Source of the DNA: Vibrio sp. 14G-20
GTDB lineage: Bacteria; Pseudomonadota; Gammaproteobacteria; Enterobacterales; Vibrionaceae
Reading direction: 5' to 3'
Assembly: GCF_026241515.1 (NCBI RefSeq)
Contig: NZ_JAPHPW010000001.1
Coordinates: forward strand, 310,001 to 374,000
DNA length: 64,000 nucleotides
The notes under the pieces are model-generated. The model was not told where the DNA came from and searched no databases. It saw only the letters and a program-made list of their open reading frames with translations. This document shows positions 6,996 to 16,765 of this stretch, one piece after another. A program made the position numbers and the translations under genes. Within the stretch, counting starts at the first letter, position 1, and each line of letters opens with the position of its first letter.

Positions 6996-8717
6996 ATGCT
7001 GTTATTGACCAACCATATTGGCTACGAATCTTCGGCTCCCAAGCAGGCGATCTTACAAACTAAAAAGGCTCGTTTATCGAGTACGACTGCACTTTTGGTA
7101 TGTGCCGACAACCACATTACTGTGGGCAACTTTGATGTTGTAAAACAAGGCCGCGTAGCAAACTGGCATCAAGGACAATTCTTCACAATCGATTTCAGTT
7201 CATTTACCGAATCGGGTCGCTACTATCTGCGCTTTGATAACCTACGTTCAGAAGTGTTTGAGATTGGCAACAGCCTACTAATGAACCACACATTTTCTGA
7301 TGTGCTTCATTACTTTAAGTCTCAACGTTGTGGCGGTACTTTTGACAAGAAAGATCGACAAGCACAAATTCTCGGCACCGACAGATACGTCGATGTCCAT
7401 GGTGGTTGGTACGATGCATCAGGTGATGTAAGCAAGTACTTTAGCCACCTGTCTTATGGCAACTACCTCAACCCACAACAGATTCCTATGGTTGTTTGGA
7501 ACATGCTTAAAAGCGTGCGCTTAACTAGCCATAACCCAGACTTCCCAAAATTTTCCATGACTCGTCTAACGGAAGAGGCTCTGTTCGGTACCGACTTTTT
7601 AGTGCGTATGCAAGACGCTGACGGATACTTCTATATGACGGTATTCGACAAATGGAGCAAAGATATCAATCAGCGCGACATCTGCGCTTATGCCACTCAA
7701 GAAGGTCATAAGTCTACCGATTTGCAAGCGGGCTATCGACAAGGTGCCGGTGTTGCTATTGCAGCATTGGCCGCAGCTTCTGAACTTGAAACCTCTGGCA
7801 GTTACTCTAGCCAAACCTATCTTGATACAGCTGCGAAAGGTTACTGGCATCTAAAAGAGAACAATCTGCAATACCTAAATGACGGTGAAGAGAACATCAT
7901 CGATGAGTATTGCGCCCTACTCGCTGCCAACGAGTTGTTCCGAGTTACACAAGATTCTCAATATCTATCAGAAGCAAGAATTTGGGCGAGTCGCTTGATC
8001 GCTCGTCAGCAATCCGATGATTCATTTTCGAATTTTTGGTCGGCAAACTCTGATGGCTCTCGCCCTTATTTCCATGCAGCTGAAGCTGGCCTTCCAGTGA
8101 TTGCTCTGTGCGAGTACATCGACAATGAAACCAGTGTAGAACTGAAAGAACAAGCGCGCACGGTTGTTGAAAAAGCATGTCAGTTCGAAATCAATATTAC
8201 CGACAAAGTCATCAACCCGTTTGGCTACCCAAGACAATACGTTAAGTCTGTCGATGGTGATAAGCGCGATGCCTTCTTTGTCGCTCAACAGAACGAAACA
8301 GGCTACTGGTGGCAAGGCGAAAACGCGCGTCTTGGCTCAATTGCGGCCATGGCGTACTTAGTTCAACCACATATTCAAGATGCCGACCTTCAAAAGCGCT
8401 TAACCCAGCTTTCACAAAACAGCCTGGATTGGATCTTGGGCCTCAACCCATACCATATGTGCATGCTTGATGGTCATGGCCATAACAACCCAGATTACCT
8501 ACCTCAGCTTGGTTTCTTTAATGCGAAAGGCGGGATCTGCAACGGCATCACGGCGGGCTTTGACGATGAACAAGACATCGCATTCAATCCACCAGCTCAA
8601 AAAGACGACATGCTACAAAACTGGCGCTGGGGCGAACAATGGATTCCTCATGGCGCGTGGTACTTACTGGCAACAGCAGCACAGTTCAACCATTTAGCAC
8701 AGTGTAAGGAGCAATAA
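6996..8717 (+). CDS. Cytoplasmic GH9-family glucosaminidase/endoglucanase-like enzyme
   Basis: A 573-residue protein with no signal peptide. The first ~90 residues resemble the immunoglobulin-like N-terminal domain of family 9 glycoside hydrolases. The catalytic domain shows the GG-W-YDASGD motif with the catalytic Asp pair (near residues 129-133) and a C-terminal Glu in WRWGEQWIPHGAW. Relatives in Vibrio and Photobacterium act as exo-beta-D-glucosaminidases on GlcN-containing disaccharides rather than on cellulose, which fits its place in a chitin operon and its cytoplasmic location. The ATG at 6996 is preferred over the adjacent TTG at 6993 because of the TGGAGAA site ending 5 bases upstream. 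The next gene starts two bases after the stop. Confidence 0.85.
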   Translation: MLLLTNHIGYESSAPKQAILQTKKARLSSTTALLVCADNHITVGNFDVVKQGRVANWHQGQFFTIDFSSFTESGRYYLRFDNLRSEVFEIGNSLLMNHTFSDVLHYFKSQRCGGTFDKKDRQAQILGTDRYVDVHGGWYDASGDVSKYFSHLSYGNYLNPQQIPMVVWNMLKSVRLTSHNPDFPKFSMTRLTEEALFGTDFLVRMQDADGYFYMTVFDKWSKDINQRDICAYATQEGHKSTDLQAGYRQGAGVAIAALAAASELETSGSYSSQTYLDTAAKGYWHLKENNLQYLNDGEENIIDEYCALLAANELFRVTQDSQYLSEARIWASRLIARQQSDDSFSNFWSANSDGSRPYFHAAEAGLPVIALCEYIDNETSVELKEQARTVVEKACQFEINITDKVINPFGYPRQYVKSVDGDKRDAFFVAQQNETGYWWQGENARLGSIAAMAYLVQPHIQDADLQKRLTQLSQNSLDWILGLNPYHMCMLDGHGHNNPDYLPQLGFFNAKGGICNGITAGFDDEQDIAFNPPAQKDDMLQNWRWGEQWIPHGAWYLLATAAQFNHLAQCKEQ

Positions 8718-8719
8718 TC

Positions 8720-9604
8720 ATGACTCTTTACTACGTAGGTATTGATGGTGGAGGCACTTCTTGCCGAGCTCGAATTAGAGATGAACAAGGCAAACTCATT
8801 GGTGAAGCGAAAAGTGGCAGTGCCAACATCCTTTTAGGTGTAGATGTTGCGATGAGCTCAATTATTGATGCGATTAATCAAGCGGCGCAGCAAGGGCAAC
8901 TCGACTCAAATCATTTTTCCAATATGCATGTCGGCCTTGCACTGGCTGGCGCAGAGCAAAAATCAGCATGGCTCGACTTCATGGCACAAGCACACCCTTT
9001 CGCAAGCATGACACTAAATACCGACGCTTACGGCGCTTGCATTGGTGCTCACAATGGCCAAGACGGTGCAATCATGATCGGTGGTACAGGTTCATGTGGT
9101 ATCTACCTGAACAACGGCGAGCAACATGTGGTTGGCGGTCGTGAATTCCCAATTTCGGACCAAGGCGGCGGCGCAGTGATGGGCCTTCGTTTGATTCAAC
9201 AAGTCTTGCTTGCAGAAGACGGTATTCGCAGCAAAACCCCACTGACTCTACATGTCATGAATCACTTTAATAATGATGTGGATGCCATTGTGGAGTGGTC
9301 GAAAGGCGCGATTCCAAAGGATTACGGCCAATTCTCGCCAGTGATTTTTCAACTCGCTAACGAAGGCGATGAACTGGCTATCGAGATGCTCAAGCAAACC
9401 GCGGCTGATATCGAAATGTTTGTCTTGGCACTTCATCGAAAAGGCGCTGACAAGGTGTGCTTAATGGGAAGTATCGCTGAGCGTATTCTCAACTGGCTAT
9501 CACCACCAGTACAACAATGGGTAGTTAAACCTCAATTCGACGCTATTGAAGGCGCATTGATGTTTGCCGGGAAACCACAACACAACTTGTATCAACAGGC
9601 TTAG
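8720..9604 (+). CDS. N-acetylglucosamine kinase (BadF/BadG/BcrA/BcrD ATPase family)
   Basis: A 294-residue sugar kinase of the ASKHA fold. The phosphate-1 loop is IDGGGTSCRARIRD near the N terminus, and GGTGSCG (about residue 117) and DQGGGAVMG follow as the phosphate-2/adenosine region. In V. cholerae and V. furnissii the orthologue phosphorylates free GlcNAc released inside the cell to GlcNAc-6-P. Here it would take the GlcNAc left over from phosphorolysis and the GlcNAc set free by the GH20 enzyme. It is tightly coupled to the GH9 gene before it and to the GH20 gene 12 bases after it. Confidence 0.88.
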   Translation: MTLYYVGIDGGGTSCRARIRDEQGKLIGEAKSGSANILLGVDVAMSSIIDAINQAAQQGQLDSNHFSNMHVGLALAGAEQKSAWLDFMAQAHPFASMTLNTDAYGACIGAHNGQDGAIMIGGTGSCGIYLNNGEQHVVGGREFPISDQGGGAVMGLRLIQQVLLAEDGIRSKTPLTLHVMNHFNNDVDAIVEWSKGAIPKDYGQFSPVIFQLANEGDELAIEMLKQTAADIEMFVLALHRKGADKVCLMGSIAERILNWLSPPVQQWVVKPQFDAIEGALMFAGKPQHNLYQQA

Positions 9605-9616
9605 CAGGGAAGTTAT

Positions 9617-11563
9617 ATGAATTATCGCATCGACTTAGCTGTTCTTTCTGAACAAAAAAATAACTGCCGATTTGGCCTTACGGTACATAACTTAAGTGAT
9701 CTTGACGTACAAGATTGGTCACTGCATTTTGCCTTTGACCGATTCATCCTTCCTGAGAGTTTATCGCAAGGTGAACTGACTCAAGTTGGAAGCTATTGCT
9801 CGTTCAAACCAAGTTCGCCAGTGTTAAAGGCCAATAACCATTACTACCTTGAATTCAGTATTCAAAGTGCACCATTCCGTTTCTATTCGGATGGCTTGAA
9901 TGATGCCTTTATCCAATCACATCATGATGGAGAAACATCGGTACTGCCTGTCGCGATATCACCCATTGTACTGGCTTCGCCATACCGTGAACGCAATCAA
10001 ATTCCTGAAGTAAGCGCAGCTGAAGTGGCATTGATTCCTCAGCCGAATCAGATCGAATTTCAGCAAGGTAGATTCGCGCTAAATAACGACTGCAGAATTG
10101 AGGTTCAATCTCACCTTGCTGATAAGGCGGTATCTTGGCTGCAACAAGAATTGCTTTCTACCTTTGAACTATCTCTTTCGAACGCGCTTTCAACTGAACT
10201 TTCAAAAGACGAAAGTTGCGACATTCTATTTCGCAGCAACCCGACGTTAGACGAAGCCGAGTACAAGCTCACCGTCACGGCACAACAAATAATGGTTGAA
10301 TCAGGTAGCCAATCGGGCTTCACACACGCTGTAGCAAGCTTAATTCAATTGGTACAACAACTGGATGCCGAGAACTTCTCTGTGCCATGTTGCAAAATCG
10401 CCGATCAGCCTCGTTTCAAATACCGAGGCATGATGTTGGACTGCGCTCGTCACTTCCACTCGGTAGAGCAAGTGAAGCGCTTAATCAATCAACTGGCGCA
10501 CTACAAGTTCAACGTTTTTCATTGGCATCTAACTGACGATGAAGGTTGGAGAATTGAGATTAAGAGCCTACCTCAGCTTACTGAAATCGGCGCTTGGCGT
10601 GGCCCTGATCATGCACTAGAACCGCAATACACCCACATTGCTGACAATTATGGCGGCTTCTACACGCAACAACAGATTCGTGAAGTGATTGAATATGCTG
10701 AGCAGCGCAGTATCACGGTTATTCCTGAAATCGATATCCCAGGACACTGTCGCGCCGCGATCAAATCACTGCCAGACATGCTAGTTGAGCAAGCAGACAC
10801 CACACAATACAAGAGCATTCAGCACTACAACGACAACGTGCTAAATCCAGGTTTACCGGGTACTTACCAATTCCTAGATGCCGTTATTGAAGAAGTGGCA
10901 GAGCTTTTCCCTAGCGAATTGATCCACATGGGCGCAGATGAAGTACCACCGGGCGTGTGGAGCAACAGCCCTGCTGCTCAAGCTCTGATGAAAGAACATC
11001 AATATCAAGACAGCAAAGAGCTACAAGGCCATCTATTCCGCTATGCCGAGAACAAGCTTAAGCAGTTAGGTAAGCGCATGGTGGGCTGGGAAGAAGCACA
11101 ACACGGCGACAAAGTCAGTAAAGAGACCATCATCTACTCGTGGCTCAGTGAAGAAGCTGCAGTGAATTGCGCTCGCCAAGGCTTTGATGTGGTACTGCAA
11201 CCGGCACAGTTTACCTACCTCGACATGACCCAAGATTATGCACCGGAGGAGCCGGGCGTAGATTGGGCTGCCGTTATCCCATTAGAACAAGCTTATACCT
11301 ACGAAGCGCTTGCTGAAATATCCGACACCGACCCAATTCGTAAGCGGATCCGCGGAATTCAGTGTGCTCTATGGTGTGAGATCGTCACCAATCAAAAGCG
11401 TATGGATTACATGGTATTCCCAAGAATTAGCGCTTTAGCTGAAGGATGTTGGACACATAAAAACAACCGAAACTGGCTAGATTACCTATCTCGCCTTAAA
11501 GGGCACTTGCCATTACTCGACAGACTCAATGTTGACTATCGCAACCCTTGGAAAGCTCAATAA
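9617..11563 (+). CDS. Cytoplasmic beta-N-acetylhexosaminidase (GH20)
   Basis: A 648-residue glycoside hydrolase without a signal peptide. After an N-terminal beta-rich region, a GH20b-type domain (about 135-260) precedes the TIM-barrel catalytic domain, which opens with FKYRGMMLDCARHF. The catalytic Asp-Glu pair is Asp441-Glu442 in HMGADEVPPG, and HWHLTDDEGWRIEI is the family hallmark before it. It hydrolyses terminal GlcNAc from chitin oligosaccharides or their analogues in the cytoplasm, working beside the phosphorylase encoded next. The AGGGAAG ribosome-binding site lies just upstream of ATG 9617. A 129-bp gap with two hairpins separates it from the phosphorylase gene. Confidence 0.92.
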   Translation: MNYRIDLAVLSEQKNNCRFGLTVHNLSDLDVQDWSLHFAFDRFILPESLSQGELTQVGSYCSFKPSSPVLKANNHYYLEFSIQSAPFRFYSDGLNDAFIQSHHDGETSVLPVAISPIVLASPYRERNQIPEVSAAEVALIPQPNQIEFQQGRFALNNDCRIEVQSHLADKAVSWLQQELLSTFELSLSNALSTELSKDESCDILFRSNPTLDEAEYKLTVTAQQIMVESGSQSGFTHAVASLIQLVQQLDAENFSVPCCKIADQPRFKYRGMMLDCARHFHSVEQVKRLINQLAHYKFNVFHWHLTDDEGWRIEIKSLPQLTEIGAWRGPDHALEPQYTHIADNYGGFYTQQQIREVIEYAEQRSITVIPEIDIPGHCRAAIKSLPDMLVEQADTTQYKSIQHYNDNVLNPGLPGTYQFLDAVIEEVAELFPSELIHMGADEVPPGVWSNSPAAQALMKEHQYQDSKELQGHLFRYAENKLKQLGKRMVGWEEAQHGDKVSKETIIYSWLSEEAAVNCARQGFDVVLQPAQFTYLDMTQDYAPEEPGVDWAAVIPLEQAYTYEALAEISDTDPIRKRIRGIQCALWCEIVTNQKRMDYMVFPRISALAEGCWTHKNNRNWLDYLSRLKGHLPLLDRLNVDYRNPWKAQ

Positions 11564-11597
11564 AACAAAACCAAAGCGACACTCACATCGAGCGGTT

Positions 11598-11671
11598 GCT
11601 GACTCAAATTAAGGTGCTCAGTTTGATAAGACTCAGCATCACTATTTAAAAAATTAGCTGCATAGATGCAG
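11598..11671 (+). promoter_or_regulatory. Two hairpins before chitobiose phosphorylase
   Basis: GCTGACTC (11598-11605) pairs with GACTCAGC (11630-11637) with one mismatch, and CTGCAT (11658-11663) pairs with ATGCAG (11666-11671). The second stem ends eight bases before the ribosome-binding site. Neither is followed by a T run. Confidence 0.4.
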
Positions 11672-11692
11672 TTTGTTAAAAAGGAAATGACA

Positions 11693-14098
11693 ATGAAATA
11701 CGGCTATTTCGATAACGACAATCGCGAATACGTCATCACTCGCCCTGATGTACCAGCACCTTGGACAAACTACCTAGGTACTGAAAAATTTTGTACCGTG
11801 ATTTCGCACAATGCGGGCGGTTACTCGTTCTACAACTCTCCGGAATACAACCGTGTTACTAAATTCCGTCCAAACGGTACATTCGACCGTCCAGGACACT
11901 ATGTTTACCTACGTGATGATGAGACAGGTGATTACTGGTCTATCTCTTGGCAACCAGTGGCAAAAAGCCTAGATGAAGCGAACTACGAAGTTCGTCATGG
12001 TCTGTCATACTCAAAGTTCAAATGTGAATACAGCGGCATTACAGCAACTAAAACGCTATTCGTTCCTAAGGGCGAAGATGCGGAAGTGTGGGATGTAGTC
12101 CTAAAGAACAACACTGACAAGCCAAGAACCATCAGCACTTTCTCATTTGTTGAGTTCTCTTTCAGTCACATTCAGTCAGATAACCAGAACCATCAGATGT
12201 CTTTGTACTCTGCGGGCACGTCTTACAAAGAAGGTGTTCTGGAATATGACTTGTACTACAACACTAACGACTTTGAAGGCTTCTACTACCTAGCGTCAAC
12301 CTTCTCGCCAGACAGCTACGACGGACAACGTGACAACTTCCTTGGCATGTACCGTGACGAAGCAAACCCAATTGCGGTTGAAAATGGCAAGTGTTCTAAC
12401 AGCGCGCAAACTTGTTACAACCACTGTGGTTCTCTGCATAAGCAATTTACGATTCAACCGGGTGAAGAGGTTCGCTTTGCATATGTACTAGGTATCGGCA
12501 AAGGCAACGGTGAGCGCCTACGTGAGAAATACCAAGACACAGCAAACGTAGACGCAGCATTCCAAGGCATCAAAGATCACTGGGACGAGCGCTGCAACAA
12601 GTTCCAAGTTAAGTCTCCAAACGAAGGCTTGGACACCATGATCAACACGTGGACGCTTTACCAAGCAGAAACCTGTGTGGTTTGGTCGCGCTTTGCATCC
12701 TTCATTGAAGTCGGTGGCCGTACTGGACTTGGTTACCGTGATACGGCGCAAGACGCGATCTCAGTACCTCATGCCAACCCACAAATGACCAAGAAACGCA
12801 TTATCGATCTGCTTCGTGGCCAAGTGAAAGCGGGTTACGGGCTACACTTGTTCGATCCTGACTGGTTCGATCCAGAGAAAGCTGACGTTGAACCTTCAAA
12901 ATCACCAACGGTTGTTCCAACACCTTCAGACGACGACAAGATCCACGGTATTGATGATACCTGTTCTGATGATCACTTATGGATCGTACCAACCATCATC
13001 AAGTACGTGATGGAAACGGGTGAACACGATTTCTTTGACGAAGTGATTCCATATGCAGACGGTGGTGAAGCAACGGTTTACGAACACATGAAAGCCGCAC
13101 TTAACTTCTCTGCAGAATACGTAGGTCAAACAGGTATCTGTAAGGGTCTTCGCGCAGACTGGAATGACTGTTTGAACCTAGGTGGCGGTGAATCTTCAAT
13201 GGTTTCATTCCTACACTTCTGGGCTCTACAAGAATTCTTAGACCTGGCTAAGTTCCGCAATAACGACGCTGACGTTACTAAATACACTGAAATGGCAGCT
13301 AACGTTCGCGAAGCTTGTGAAACACACCTTTGGGATGACGAGGGTGGCTGGTACATCCGTGGTCTGACTAAAAATGGCGACAAGATTGGTACAGCTCAAC
13401 AAACTGAAGGTCGAGTTCACCTTGAATCAAACACGCTAGCGGTCCTATCTGGCGCGGTATCTCAAGAGCGTGGCGAGAAAGCGATGGATGCAGTCGATGA
13501 GAACTTATTCTCTGAATACGGCCTACACCTAAACTCTCCATCGTTTGCTACACCAAACGACGATATCGGCTTTGTGACTCGCGTTTACCAAGGCGTTAAA
13601 GAGAACGGCGCTATCTTCTCTCACCCGAACCCATGGGCTTGGGTAGCAGAAGCTAAGTTAGGTCGTGGTGACCGTGCGATGAAATTCTACGATGCACTTA
13701 ACCCATACAACCAAAACGACATGATTGAAACACGTTACGCAGAACCATACTCGTACGTGCAATTCATCATGGGTAAAGACCATCAAGACCACGGCCGTGC
13801 AAACCACCCTTGGTTAACGGGTACGTCGGGTTGGGCGTACTTTGCGGTAACTAACTTCATTCTTGGTGTTCGCACAGGCTTTGAAGGTTTAACCGTCGAT
13901 CCTTGTATCCCAACGGATTGGCCAGAATTCGAGGTAACTCGTCAATGGCGCGGTGCAACTTACAACATCACCGTTCAAAACCCGAATGCAGTAAGTAAGG
14001 GCGCTGCCTCTATCACGATTAACGGTGAGCAGATTGAAGGCGCAATCCCAGTACAAGCCGAAGGCAGCGTAAACGAAGTTATCGTTGTACTCGGCTAA
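11693..14098 (+). CDS. chbP: N,N'-diacetylchitobiose phosphorylase (GH94)
   Basis: An 801-residue enzyme, the same length as the characterised Vibrio proteolyticus chitobiose phosphorylase. It splits (GlcNAc)2 with phosphate into GlcNAc-1-phosphate and GlcNAc in the cytoplasm, saving one ATP. The general acid is Asp492 in GLRADWNDCLN, the same number as in the V. proteolyticus enzyme. The C-terminal half also carries the conserved GTSGWAYFAVTNFILGVR region. The start MKYGYFDNDN at ATG 11693 is chosen because it has an AAAAGGAA site in front and matches the family; the in-frame ATG nine codons upstream lies inside a hairpin. The gene is followed by the mutase that processes its product. Confidence 0.96.
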   Translation: MKYGYFDNDNREYVITRPDVPAPWTNYLGTEKFCTVISHNAGGYSFYNSPEYNRVTKFRPNGTFDRPGHYVYLRDDETGDYWSISWQPVAKSLDEANYEVRHGLSYSKFKCEYSGITATKTLFVPKGEDAEVWDVVLKNNTDKPRTISTFSFVEFSFSHIQSDNQNHQMSLYSAGTSYKEGVLEYDLYYNTNDFEGFYYLASTFSPDSYDGQRDNFLGMYRDEANPIAVENGKCSNSAQTCYNHCGSLHKQFTIQPGEEVRFAYVLGIGKGNGERLREKYQDTANVDAAFQGIKDHWDERCNKFQVKSPNEGLDTMINTWTLYQAETCVVWSRFASFIEVGGRTGLGYRDTAQDAISVPHANPQMTKKRIIDLLRGQVKAGYGLHLFDPDWFDPEKADVEPSKSPTVVPTPSDDDKIHGIDDTCSDDHLWIVPTIIKYVMETGEHDFFDEVIPYADGGEATVYEHMKAALNFSAEYVGQTGICKGLRADWNDCLNLGGGESSMVSFLHFWALQEFLDLAKFRNNDADVTKYTEMAANVREACETHLWDDEGGWYIRGLTKNGDKIGTAQQTEGRVHLESNTLAVLSGAVSQERGEKAMDAVDENLFSEYGLHLNSPSFATPNDDIGFVTRVYQGVKENGAIFSHPNPWAWVAEAKLGRGDRAMKFYDALNPYNQNDMIETRYAEPYSYVQFIMGKDHQDHGRANHPWLTGTSGWAYFAVTNFILGVRTGFEGLTVDPCIPTDWPEFEVTRQWRGATYNITVQNPNAVSKGAASITINGEQIEGAIPVQAEGSVNEVIVVLG

Positions 14099-14120
14099 TC
14101 ACTTAATTTGATGAACAGCT

Positions 14121-14151
14121 CCTATCTCAAGTCTTTACTGGCTTGAGGTGG
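14121..14151 (+). promoter_or_regulatory. Hairpin between chbP and the mutase gene
   Basis: CTCAAG (14126-14131) pairs with CTTGAG (14142-14147) around a 10-nt loop; CTAT before it and GTGG after it extend the stem to ten pairs with two G-U pairs. No T run follows, so it is probably a stability element rather than a stop. Confidence 0.45.
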
Positions 14152-14172
14152 TGAGACTAAAAGGATTTTCTA

Positions 14173-15585
14173 ATGATTAAATTTGGTACTGGCGGCTGGC
14201 GCGCGTTTATTGGTGAAGAGTTCACTAGAGAAAACGTCCGCTTAGTGGCACAAGCACTCTCTAACATCATCAATAATGAAGATGCAGCGAAGAACGGCTT
14301 CGTGATCGGTTACGACCGCCGCTTCCTGTCAGATAAAGCCGCGTGCTGGTTTGCTGAAGTATTGGCAGCCAACAACATCAAAGTGAGCTTTATCGACAAG
14401 TTCGTTCCGACTCCTATCGTGATGTTCCAAGCGAAAGAGATGGGGTGTGTTTACTCTGCGTGTATTACTGCTTCTCACAACCCCGCAGACTATAACGGTA
14501 TTAAGATCTTCATTGAAGGTGGCCGTGATGCTGACGAGATCATCACAGAAAAGATCGAACAACAAATTTCGACACTGACCAGTGAAGATGTTGTCAGAGT
14601 CGATTTTGAACAAGCATTGAATGACAAAGAGATTGAAATCATCAATCCGATGAACGCCTTTGTTGACTCGATCATCAACGCGATTGATATCGAATCGATT
14701 AAACAAGCCAACCTAAGAGTCCTGATCGACCCAATGTTTGGTGTAGCGAAAAACGCACTGCAAACCGTGTTAATCAGCGCTCGTTGTGATGTTGATGTAA
14801 TCAACGATGGTAAAAACCCAGACTTTGGCGGATTGATGCCTTCGCCAAGTGCTGCAACGCTGTATCGCTTGAAGCACTTAGTTGCGGCTGAAGGTTACGA
14901 CATTGGTATTGGTACCGATGGCGATGCCGACCGTTTGGGTATCATCGATGAGAAAGGTCACTTCATTCACCCTAACGAAGTGCTGCTACTGCTTTATTAC
15001 TACCTGCTGGAATACAAAGGCTGGAAAGGCTCTGTAGTACGTAATATCGCAACCACACATCTACTTGATAAAGTGGCGGCAGATCATGGTGAGAAGAGCT
15101 TTGAGGTTCCTGTAGGCTTTAAGCACATCAGTTCGCAAATGGAGGCCGATGACTCTCTGATTGGTGGCGAAAGTTCGGGTGGTTTAACCATTCGTGGTCA
15201 CATCAAAGGTAAGGATGGCGTATTTGCTTCAAGCTTACTCGTTGAGATGATCAGTGTGACAGGCAAGAAGCTGTCTGAACTGCTTGATGAGATTTACTCT
15301 AAATATGGCTATGCCTACACCGCAGAAGGCGATTGTAAGTTTAAACCTTCAGAGAAAGAAGCGCTCTACACTAAGATCTACGTCGAGAAGCAACTGCCTG
15401 AATTTGAATATGAAATTGAAAAAGTCAGCTATGAAGATGGTGCCAAGGTGTACTTCAAGAATGGCGGTTGGGTAATTGCTCGTTTCTCAGGAACAGAGCC
15501 GTTACTACGAATCTTCGCAGAAATGGAAGATAAAGACACTGCAGAACATGTTCTTCAAAAAGTGAAAGACTTCCTATCTCTATAG
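14173..15585 (+). CDS. Phosphohexomutase, likely GlcNAc-1-P to GlcNAc-6-P
   Basis: A 470-residue alpha-D-phosphohexomutase. The phosphoserine is Ser101 in TASHNPADYNG, the metal loop is GTDGDADRLG, the sugar-binding loop GGESSGGL, and the C-terminal phosphate-binding motif is RFSGTEPLLRI. The family includes phosphoglucomutases and phosphomannomutases; the likely substrate here is GlcNAc-1-P made by the phosphorylase, which must be isomerised to GlcNAc-6-P to enter the Nag pathway. It is the last operon gene, as is the orthologue VC0611 in V. cholerae, and a strong terminator follows 75 bases later. Substrate choice is inferred from context. Confidence 0.88.
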   Translation: MIKFGTGGWRAFIGEEFTRENVRLVAQALSNIINNEDAAKNGFVIGYDRRFLSDKAACWFAEVLAANNIKVSFIDKFVPTPIVMFQAKEMGCVYSACITASHNPADYNGIKIFIEGGRDADEIITEKIEQQISTLTSEDVVRVDFEQALNDKEIEIINPMNAFVDSIINAIDIESIKQANLRVLIDPMFGVAKNALQTVLISARCDVDVINDGKNPDFGGLMPSPSAATLYRLKHLVAAEGYDIGIGTDGDADRLGIIDEKGHFIHPNEVLLLLYYYLLEYKGWKGSVVRNIATTHLLDKVAADHGEKSFEVPVGFKHISSQMEADDSLIGGESSGGLTIRGHIKGKDGVFASSLLVEMISVTGKKLSELLDEIYSKYGYAYTAEGDCKFKPSEKEALYTKIYVEKQLPEFEYEIEKVSYEDGAKVYFKNGGWVIARFSGTEPLLRIFAEMEDKDTAEHVLQKVKDFLSL

Positions 15586-15660
15586 GCTTATAGAGCGCAG
15601 CAGTCTTGTATGGGACTTAGCAAATCACTGCCTTGTTAGCCCTATAGATGAAGAACTTTT

Positions 15661-15695
15661 GCCCAGTACTTTAGATTAAAGTGCTGGGCTTTTTT
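15661..15695 (+). terminator. Terminator of the chitobiose operon
   Basis: A 13-bp stem, GCCCAGTACTTTA (15661-15673) with TAAAGTGCTGGGC (15677-15689), containing one G-U pair and a 3-nt loop, is followed by six Ts. The convergent fbpC gene ends 42 bases later; no T run serves that strand. Confidence 0.93.
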
Positions 15696-15736
15696 ATGAT
15701 TCATCGAGAATTAACGGTACTATGAGTTGTACCTAG

Positions 15737-16765
15737 TTAGAAAGCTAATACGCCTTTGGTATCGACTTTTACGTTGACCGGCATACCCACTTCAAGTGCT
15801 TCTGACGAGGTTGCTAACAACTTCTGACCATGCGCTTCGATTACATAACGACAGTGATCGCCCATAAATTGCTGTTCTAGCACTGAAATAGCACTATCCT
15901 GCTCGTAACTTGCTTGGATATGCTGGGGTCTTAACAGAAGTTCACACGTATTACCGAATTCAATCTCCGTTTGCGGTTTGGCTTCAACCATACCTAAACT
16001 GGTTTCAAATTCATGCTCTGAAATACGCTGTGCATTAAGGTAGCTACCGCCGCCCAAAAAGTCTGCAACGAACTTACTCGAAGGATGGAAATACAACTCA
16101 GATGCCGAACCATACTGCTCAATCACACCGTGGTTCATTACTGCCATCTTATCTGCAAATGCGAACGCTTCTTCACGGCTATGAGTAACGAAGATAGCTG
16201 TAACACCCTGCTTCTTAAAGATCTTACGAATCTGAGAAATCAGCTCATGACGAACCTGAGTATCGATGTTTGAGAATGGTTCATCTAACAGCAATAAGTC
16301 TGGCTTGTACGCTAAAGAACGAGCAATTGCGACACGTTGTTGTTGACCACCTGAAAGTTGGTGCGGGTAGCGGTCACCAAACTCACCCAAGTGAACTAGC
16401 TCCAGCATCTCTTGAACCTTGTCTTTCTTTTGCTGCTCAGAAAGGTCTTTCAAGCCAAAACCAACATTCTGGTTTACCGTCAGGTGCGGAAACAGAGCGT
16501 AATCTTGGAAAATCATACCAATGTTACGCTGCTCTGGTGGCAACCAATTCTTGCCATCATCAATGGTTTGACAGTTTAAACTCATCACACCGCTACTCAA
16601 TGGAAGTAAGCCGGCAATCGCCTTAAGTAAGGTCGTTTTACCGCAACCACTAGCACCAAGAAGACAAACAATTTCACCATGCTCAACTTCTAACGAGAGC
16701 GCTTCCAAAATGGTTTGCGACTCATACTTACAAGTCAGATCTTTAATTGATAATGCACAACTCAT
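15737..16765 (-). CDS. fbpC: Iron(III) ABC transporter, ATP-binding protein FbpC
   Basis: A 342-residue ABC ATPase of the iron/putrescine/sulfate class. Walker A is GASGCGKTT (residues 37-45), the Q loop is in IFQDYALFP, the signature LSGGQQQR, Walker B LLLLDEPFSNID and the switch His VTHSREEA. After about residue 240 a C-terminal TOBE-type regulatory domain follows. It drives ferric iron import by FbpB and FbpA. Its start overlaps the fbpB stop by one base (TAATG on the minus strand), which couples their translation. Confidence 0.9.
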   Translation of the reverse strand: MSCALSIKDLTCKYESQTILEALSLEVEHGEIVCLLGASGCGKTTLLKAIAGLLPLSSGVMSLNCQTIDDGKNWLPPEQRNIGMIFQDYALFPHLTVNQNVGFGLKDLSEQQKKDKVQEMLELVHLGEFGDRYPHQLSGGQQQRVAIARSLAYKPDLLLLDEPFSNIDTQVRHELISQIRKIFKKQGVTAIFVTHSREEAFAFADKMAVMNHGVIEQYGSASELYFHPSSKFVADFLGGGSYLNAQRISEHEFETSLGMVEAKPQTEIEFGNTCELLLRPQHIQASYEQDSAISVLEQQFMGDHCRYVIEAHGQKLLATSSEALEVGMPVNVKVDTKGVLAF

